Shown here: in pieces, positions 5,443 to 9,689 of the stretch | Layout: every line of letters begins with the position of its first letter | Position numbering within the stretch: the stretch's first letter is position 1 | NCBI GenBank assembly: GCA_046160675.1 | Contig: JBJXHH010000001.1 | Location: 1-9,689, forward strand | Source: JACMJP01 sp046160675 | GTDB lineage: Bacteria; Bacteroidota; Bacteroidia; Chitinophagales; BACL12 | Length of the DNA: 9,689 nt | Direction: 5' to 3' | The notes under the pieces: generated by a model | The model's database searches: none | Told to the model about the DNA's origin: nothing | What the model saw: only the letters and a program-made list of their open reading frames with translations | Translations under genes and position numbers: made by a program

Positions 5443-6843
5443 ATGTCAAAACAAAAACCATCAATACCTTCAGGTACAAGAGATTTCGGGTCGGCTGAAG
5501 TTGCCAAAAGAAATTATATCATAAACACTATAAAAAATGTATATGAGTTGTACGGGTATCAACCGCTGGAAACACCTGTGATGGAGAACCTGTCAACGCT
5601 GATGGGAAAGTATGGGGCCGAAGGGGATAAATTACTGTTTAAAATCCTGAATAGTGGCGATTATTTGAAAGATGCTGATGAAAACTTACTCAAAGAAAAA
5701 AACGCAAACAAAGTATTGCCAACTATATCGGAAAAAGGACTGCGCTATGACCTCACTGTACCGTTTGCGAGGTATGTTGTAATGCATCAAAACGAAATTA
5801 CTTTTCCTTTCAAACGCTATCAGATACAGCCGGTTTGGCGGGCCGACAGGCCGCAGAAAGGGCGTTACAGGGAGTTTTACCAGTGTGATGCTGATGTGAT
5901 TGGAAGTAAAAGTTTGCTGTATGATACTGAGTTGGTAATGATCATAGCAGATGTGTACGATCAATTAAAAATAAATGCAACAATCAAACTCAACAACAGG
6001 AAAATATTGGATGGTGTAAATGAGTATATCGGCGAAACAGAAAAAAATGTTACGTTGGTAACCATCATTGATAAAGCAGATAAGATAGGAATTGAGGGAA
6101 TGGAAAAAGAATTAAAAGAAAATGGATTTTCTGAAAATCAAATTCAAAAAGTAAAAACAATTATTCAGCTAAGAGGAACGAATGAAGAGAAGATTTCTTT
6201 CCTTGAAAAAACATTCACATCAGAAAAAGGTAAACAGGGGATTGCAGAAATAAAAGAAGTTTTTGAGAGGTTAAAAAATCATCAAACAAAAAGTACTACA
6301 ATTGAATTTGACCTTTCTCTTGCAAGGGGCTTGAGTTATTATACAGGAACAATTTATGAAGCTGTTGCCAATGATGTGAAGATAGGCAGCATACTCGGTG
6401 GCGGCAGATATGATGATCTTACAGGAATTTTCGGCTTACCCAATATGAGTGGTGTAGGCATTTCTTTCGGGCTGGATAGAACCTATGATGTTTTGAACGA
6501 GCTGAACCTGTTTCCTGAAAGTACGTTTACCGGAACACAAATTTTGATAATTCCTTTTGACACAGAGTGCGAAATTGCTGCAATGCAATATGCAACACTA
6601 CTACGCAGGGAGAATATCCGAACTGAAATTTATCCTGATCTGCAAGCCAAGATGGGAAAGAAATTCAAATATGCTGATGATAAAAATATACCTTACACAC
6701 TTATCATAGGTTCAGAGGAATTAAAGGATGCATTTGTTTCTGTGAAAAATATGAAAAGCGGTGAGCAAAAACAAATAAGCATTGAAGAAGTGATAGCCGA
6801 AATCAATCAGGATACAAATACTTTCCTTGACATAAGTGAATAA
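5443..6843 (+). CDS. hisS: Histidine--tRNA ligase (HisRS)
   Basis: Class II aminoacyl-tRNA synthetase that charges tRNA-His; cytoplasmic homodimer. It is 466 residues, within the usual range. It starts with the PSIPSGTRDF hallmark (6-15), followed by motif 1 around TPVMENL (44-50). Motif 2 spans about 124-148 (KRYQIQPVWRADRP through YREFYQCDAD). The histidine-specific motifs are ARGLSYYTGTIYEA (294-307; Arg295 would match the catalytic arginine) and GSILGGGRYDDL (315-326). Motif 3 is GVGISFGLDR (337-346). The C-terminal anticodon-binding domain covers about 365-460 (ILIIPFD, YPDLQAKMGKKFKYADDKNI). An insertion domain of about 100 residues (about 185-285) sits before the His-A motif, as in other HisRS. 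All motifs are intact. tadA follows after 18 nt, so the two are likely one transcript. Confidence 0.98.
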   Translation: MSKQKPSIPSGTRDFGSAEVAKRNYIINTIKNVYELYGYQPLETPVMENLSTLMGKYGAEGDKLLFKILNSGDYLKDADENLLKEKNANKVLPTISEKGLRYDLTVPFARYVVMHQNEITFPFKRYQIQPVWRADRPQKGRYREFYQCDADVIGSKSLLYDTELVMIIADVYDQLKINATIKLNNRKILDGVNEYIGETEKNVTLVTIIDKADKIGIEGMEKELKENGFSENQIQKVKTIIQLRGTNEEKISFLEKTFTSEKGKQGIAEIKEVFERLKNHQTKSTTIEFDLSLARGLSYYTGTIYEAVANDVKIGSILGGGRYDDLTGIFGLPNMSGVGISFGLDRTYDVLNELNLFPESTFTGTQILIIPFDTECEIAAMQYATLLRRENIRTEIYPDLQAKMGKKFKYADDKNIPYTLIIGSEELKDAFVSVKNMKSGEQKQISIEEVIAEINQDTNTFLDISE

Positions 6844-6861
6844 TTTCTGAGTTTTTAATGC

Positions 6862-7305
6862 ATGGGACTTCTAACCAATCCTGACGAGTATTTTATGAAC
6901 GAAGCTTTAAAGCTTGCACAAAAAGCTTTTGATGAAGAGGAAGTCCCTATTGGAGCAGTAATTGTATTGGATAATCAAATTATTGCGAAGGCACATAATC
7001 TGGTAGAACGTTTACATGACCCTACGGCGCATGCAGAAATGCAGGCAATTACGCAAGCATGCAATTATTTTTCTGCAAAATATTTACCGGATTGTACTAT
7101 GTATGTTACCCTGGAACCCTGCACTATGTGTGCTACTGCAATTTTTTGGGCGCAGATCGGGCGCTTGGTTTTCGGCGCTAATGACGAAAAACTTGGCTTT
7201 ACAAAACATCAAAATATCCTGCATCCCAAAACTGACCTAACAGGTGGAATTTTGGGAGCCGAATGTTCACTCCTGATAAAAAATTTCTTTAAAGGAAAGA
7301 GATAA
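6862..7305 (+). CDS. tadA: tRNA-specific adenosine deaminase TadA
   Basis: Zinc-dependent deaminase that turns A34 into inosine in tRNA-Arg(ACG), which lets it read CGU, CGC and CGA; an essential enzyme in most bacteria. It is 147 residues, typical length. The active site is complete: HAEM (His57, catalytic Glu59) and PCTMC (Cys87, Cys90) bind and use the zinc. The segments EVPIGAVIV (27-35), HNLVE (45-49) and GANDEKLGF (105-113) are characteristic of TadA rather than of cytosine or guanine deaminases. The start at 6862 places the DEYFMNEAL helix (8-16) as in homologues. It is 18 nt behind hisS with no promoter visible between, which suggests co-transcription of two tRNA-related functions. 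Confidence 0.94.
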   Translation: MGLLTNPDEYFMNEALKLAQKAFDEEEVPIGAVIVLDNQIIAKAHNLVERLHDPTAHAEMQAITQACNYFSAKYLPDCTMYVTLEPCTMCATAIFWAQIGRLVFGANDEKLGFTKHQNILHPKTDLTGGILGAECSLLIKNFFKGKR

Positions 7306-7314
7306 TTTTTTTTT
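7284..7314 (+). terminator. Weak candidate intrinsic terminator after hisS-tadA
   Basis: A weak AU-rich stem (TTTCTTT at 7284-7290 paired with AAAGAGA at 7296-7302, including one G-U pair, loop AAAGG) overlaps the end of tadA. Three nt later a run of nine T follows (7306-7314). The position before the glyS promoter is right, but the stem is AT-rich and may be too weak. Confidence 0.3.
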
Positions 7315-7358
7315 GAATTTCACTTTTATTTACTTTCTATTCACCCCTCACCATTCAT

Positions 7359-7366
7359 TATCTTTG
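7359..7366 (+). promoter_or_regulatory. glyS: Bacteroidota -7 promoter element of glyS
   Basis: A perfect TATCTTTG (consensus TAnnTTTG) ends 4 nt before the glyS ATG. A TTTC at 7334-7337 with a 21-nt spacer is the best -33 candidate. The start site should fall on or beside the start codon, giving a leaderless or almost leaderless mRNA. Confidence 0.6.
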
Positions 7367-7370
7367 CCGC

Positions 7371-8912
7371 ATGATAGCGAACGATGCAGAGAAGTTTAAA
7401 AAAGTGATAAGCCATGCAAAGGAGTATGGGTTTATTTTCCAGTCAAGTGAAATTTATGACGGCTTAAGTGCTGTGTATGATTATGCAAGCTACGGTGTTT
7501 TATTGAAAAATAATATCAAAGAATACTGGTGGAAGGCAATGGTGCAGATGCATGAAAATATTGTAGGGTTAGATGCAGCCATATTGATGCACCCTACAAC
7601 CTGGAAAGCCAGCGGGCATGTTGATGCATTTAATGATCCATTAATTGATAATAAAGATTCAAAAAAAAGATATAGGGCAGATAACTTGATTGAAGACTAT
7701 CTTGCAAAACAGGACGATAAGATAAATAAAGAAGTAGAAAAGGCGAAAAAACGTTTTGCTGAGTTCAACGAAGAAATGTTTCGCACAACGAACGCTAGAG
7801 TTTTGGAAATTGAGGGGAAGAAAAAAGTTATTCATGAACGCTATGTAAAAGCATTGAATGATAACAGTCTTGAGGAACTCAAACAAATCATTCTTGATTG
7901 CGAGATAGCAGACCCTGAAACAGGAAGCAGAAACTGGACAGATGTACGTCAATTCAATTTAATGTTCTCTACGAAACTCGGCGCCGTTTCGGAAGAAGCA
8001 GATACAATTTATTTGCGCCCTGAAACAGCCCAGGGTATTTTTGTGAATTTTCTCAACGTTCAAAAAACTACAAGACAGAAAATTCCTTTCGGCATAGCGC
8101 AAATTGGTAAAGCTTTCAGAAATGAAATTGTTGCCAGGCAGTTTATTTTCCGCATGCGGGAATTTGAGCAGATGGAAATGCAATTCTTCGTTCGCCCGGG
8201 CGAAGAATTGAAATATTATGAATACTGGAAAGCTACGAGGATGCAATGGCACCGGGCATTGGGAACAGATGGCAGCATGTTGCAGTTTCATGACCATGAT
8301 AAAGTGGCGCATTATGCGAATGCTGCAGTTGATATTGAATTTAACTTTCCATTCGGATTTAAAGAATTGGAAGGAATTCATTCAAGAACAAATTACGACC
8401 TGGGCAGGCACAGTGAGTACAGTGGTAAAAAAATGCAATATTTTGATTCGGAATTAAATGAAAGTTATGTTCCCTATGTTGTTGAAACTTCCATCGGTTG
8501 CGACAGGATGTTTCTCGCCATGATGTGTAATGCTTACGATGAAGAAGTTGTAAATGAAGACACAAGAACTGTATTGCGTTTGCCTGCGGTGATAGCCCCC
8601 ATTAAAGTTGCTGTGTTGCCATTAGTAAAAAAAGATGGCCTGCCTGAAAAAGCAATGGAAATATTTAATGAGTTAAAATATTTTCACCAGTGTTATTATG
8701 AAGAAAAAGACTCAATCGGAAAAAGATACAGACGGCAGGATGCGATTGGAACACCCTATTGCATCACTGTGGATCATCAGTCGCTGGAAGATAATACTGT
8801 CACTATCCGTGAAAGGGACAGTATGCAACAGGAACGCATAAAAACTGATGAAGTTTTGAAAATTGTAAGCGAAAAGGTTGATATAAACAATATTTTAAAA
8901 CAATTGGCTTAA
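7371..8912 (+). CDS. glyS: Glycine--tRNA ligase, homodimeric (alpha2) type
   Basis: Class II synthetase that charges tRNA-Gly; single-chain GlyRS of the type also found in archaea and eukaryotes, not the alpha2beta2 GlyQ/GlyS of E. coli. It is 513 residues, complete. The N-terminal FIFQSSEIYDGLSAVYDY (21-38) marks this family. Motif 1 is at about 78-91 (WKASGHVDAFNDPL). The active-site block has YLRPETAQGIFVNF (214-227), motif 2 from FRNEI (249-253) into FRMREFEQMEMQFF (260-273), and GIHSRTNYDL (335-344). Motif 3 is ETSIGCDRMF (372-381). The C-terminal anticodon-binding domain starts near 405 (IKVAVLPLVKKDGLPEKA) and includes RRQDAIGTPYCITVD (454-468). The start at 7371 agrees with the promoter just before it and with the position of the first conserved helix (ISHAKEYGF, 13-21). 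The next gene, a small lipoprotein, follows after 10 nt. Confidence 0.98.
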   Translation: MIANDAEKFKKVISHAKEYGFIFQSSEIYDGLSAVYDYASYGVLLKNNIKEYWWKAMVQMHENIVGLDAAILMHPTTWKASGHVDAFNDPLIDNKDSKKRYRADNLIEDYLAKQDDKINKEVEKAKKRFAEFNEEMFRTTNARVLEIEGKKKVIHERYVKALNDNSLEELKQIILDCEIADPETGSRNWTDVRQFNLMFSTKLGAVSEEADTIYLRPETAQGIFVNFLNVQKTTRQKIPFGIAQIGKAFRNEIVARQFIFRMREFEQMEMQFFVRPGEELKYYEYWKATRMQWHRALGTDGSMLQFHDHDKVAHYANAAVDIEFNFPFGFKELEGIHSRTNYDLGRHSEYSGKKMQYFDSELNESYVPYVVETSIGCDRMFLAMMCNAYDEEVVNEDTRTVLRLPAVIAPIKVAVLPLVKKDGLPEKAMEIFNELKYFHQCYYEEKDSIGKRYRRQDAIGTPYCITVDHQSLEDNTVTIRERDSMQQERIKTDEVLKIVSEKVDINNILKQLA

Positions 8913-8922
8913 GCCGGATGCA

Positions 8923-9318
8923 ATGAGGATACAAGGCACACCAATTATTTTTATTGCTGTAATTTGTGGTGTGTTTTCCTGTGAAAAAGGAACCCAACAA
9001 GATGAAAACCTCAATGCTTCAGAAGAATTTAACCGCAACATTGAAGTGAATACCTTTCATGTGTATAATGTAATCAATGCAATTGATAGTTTACTGCCGA
9101 CTGTGCAAGTTGAAATTTACAGTAACAGGCAAAATTTTATCGACAGGATTTATGCAGACGCAATTCGAACAACGGATTCAACAGGAAGTTGCATATTTGA
9201 AAATAGAAATAAAGAGTATTACTGGCTCATAGCTGAGCATTTTAGTTTTGGTATCGTGTTAGATTCAGTGAGTACTCCGCCCAATACCACTTCCTTTGTT
9301 CCACTTTTGTTTTATTGA
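8923..9318 (+). CDS. Small lipoprotein of unknown function
   Basis: A 131-residue protein with a lipoprotein-type signal (hydrophobic PIIFIAVICGVFSC, lipobox Cys20), followed by a polar linker rich in Q/N/E. From about residue 56 to 106 the pattern LLPTVQVEIYSNRQNF ... TTDSTGSCIFEN ... YYWLIAEH resembles a carboxypeptidase-regulatory-like (transthyretin-type) beta-sandwich, in which a 'TDs.G...F.n' turn precedes a final strand. That is a judgement from pattern only. It is probably anchored in the periplasm or outer membrane. It starts 10 nt after glyS and has no promoter of its own, so it likely rides on the glyS transcript; no functional link to glyS is implied. I do not recognise a named family. 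Confidence 0.72.
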   Translation: MRIQGTPIIFIAVICGVFSCEKGTQQDENLNASEEFNRNIEVNTFHVYNVINAIDSLLPTVQVEIYSNRQNFIDRIYADAIRTTDSTGSCIFENRNKEYYWLIAEHFSFGIVLDSVSTPPNTTSFVPLLFY

Positions 9319-9321
9319 AAA

Positions 9322-9689
9322 CTATTTTGCAGAAGAAGTATTCTCAACTGAAAATGCAACTTCCAGTTTTTCCCAGCCGAGTTTTATAGTTGCTGCATTA
9401 GCGTTCAACTCATCAGGCAGAATATAAAATGTTAGTGATTCCAATAATGTGTCTGAAACCATAGGTTTTGTTTTTATACGCAGTGCATCATCTGCCTCCC
9501 TGTATTTAAAGGATCCCCATTGTGTTTCGTTCAAGCTGAAAATAATTTGCCATTCTTCTTTTCCGGGGATCGAAAACAATGCATAAATGTCTTTTTTAAG
9601 CAATTGCCCGTTAACCAACACATCTTCTGAAAACTCGATAGTTGTTGCCTCATTTGCCCCTGTTCTCCAAATAGTATCGTAGGGTACTA
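9322..9689 (-). CDS. DUF2911-domain protein (C-terminal part, cut by window edge)
   Basis: The last 121 codons of a gene that enters from the right edge; the frame is open to the edge, so the GTG at 9621 is not the start. The visible part reads as the DUF2911 domain: VPYDTIWRTGANEATTIEF at its front, YALFSIPGKEEWQIIF (about visible residues 35-50), TQWGSFKYREADDALRI (about 55-71) and LGWEKLEVAFSV near the end. DUF2911 proteins are common in Bacteroidota, usually carry a signal peptide and have no established function. The N-terminal signal and start are outside the window. It ends in NTSSAK. The stop codon is 3 nt from the stop of the convergent lipoprotein gene. Confidence 0.88.
   Translation of the reverse strand, partial: VPYDTIWRTGANEATTIEFSEDVLVNGQLLKKDIYALFSIPGKEEWQIIFSLNETQWGSFKYREADDALRIKTKPMVSDTLLESLTFYILPDELNANAATIKLGWEKLEVAFSVENTSSAK

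Noticed and set aside
7959..8381. 140-codon minus-strand frame inside glyS
   Set aside because: It lies wholly within an intact GlyRS gene covering motif 2; the antisense translation has no domain features.
1..9689. CRISPR array, tRNA gene, insertion sequence or attachment site
   Set aside because: I saw no regularly spaced repeats, no cloverleaf-like sequence in the short gaps, no transposase or integrase frame and no terminal inverted repeats.

Overview
This 9.7 kb window looks like ordinary chromosome from a member of the Bacteroidota, most probably a Chitinophagales/Sphingobacteriales-type organism. The reasons are the AT-rich coding sequence, the near absence of Shine-Dalgarno sites, Bacteroidota-type -7 promoter elements (TAnnTTTG), and HisRS, GlyRS and MnmE proteins that read like Bacteroidota versions. 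The lineage is inferred from recalled family features, not from a search.

Left part (1-2588, minus strand): a heavy-metal efflux operon. In transcription order it encodes a 127-residue His-rich exported protein, an 85-residue His-rich lipoprotein, a lipoprotein-type RND membrane-fusion adaptor (CusB/CzcB class) and the start of a CusA/CzcA-class RND pump that runs off the left edge. A clear promoter sits directly in front of the first gene. Every soluble component carries histidine clusters, which fits divalent metal handling in the periplasm; which metal cannot be read from this window. No outer-membrane factor (CusC/CzcC) is visible.

Middle (2682-5393): mnmE (tRNA U34 modification GTPase) on the minus strand with a GTG start. 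Divergent from it are a secreted protein with about seven YD/RHS-like repeats and, 6 nt downstream of that, a low-molecular-weight tyrosine phosphatase.

Right part (5443-9318, plus strand): hisS and tadA, 18 nt apart, then glyS with its own promoter and a small lipoprotein gene 10 nt behind it. At the right edge a DUF2911-domain gene enters on the minus strand, its stop codon 3 nt from that of the lipoprotein gene. With mnmE, hisS, tadA and glyS, four of the eleven genes serve tRNA modification or charging.

The window is densely coded. The longest gap between genes is 93 nt, so no stretch over 300 nt lacks a gene. I see no tRNA or rRNA gene, CRISPR array, insertion sequence or phage gene. 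I found no convincing new multi-gene system. The most interesting points are the His-rich accessory proteins of the efflux operon and several promoters whose -7 element lies only 4-5 nt before the start codon, which predicts leaderless or nearly leaderless mRNAs.
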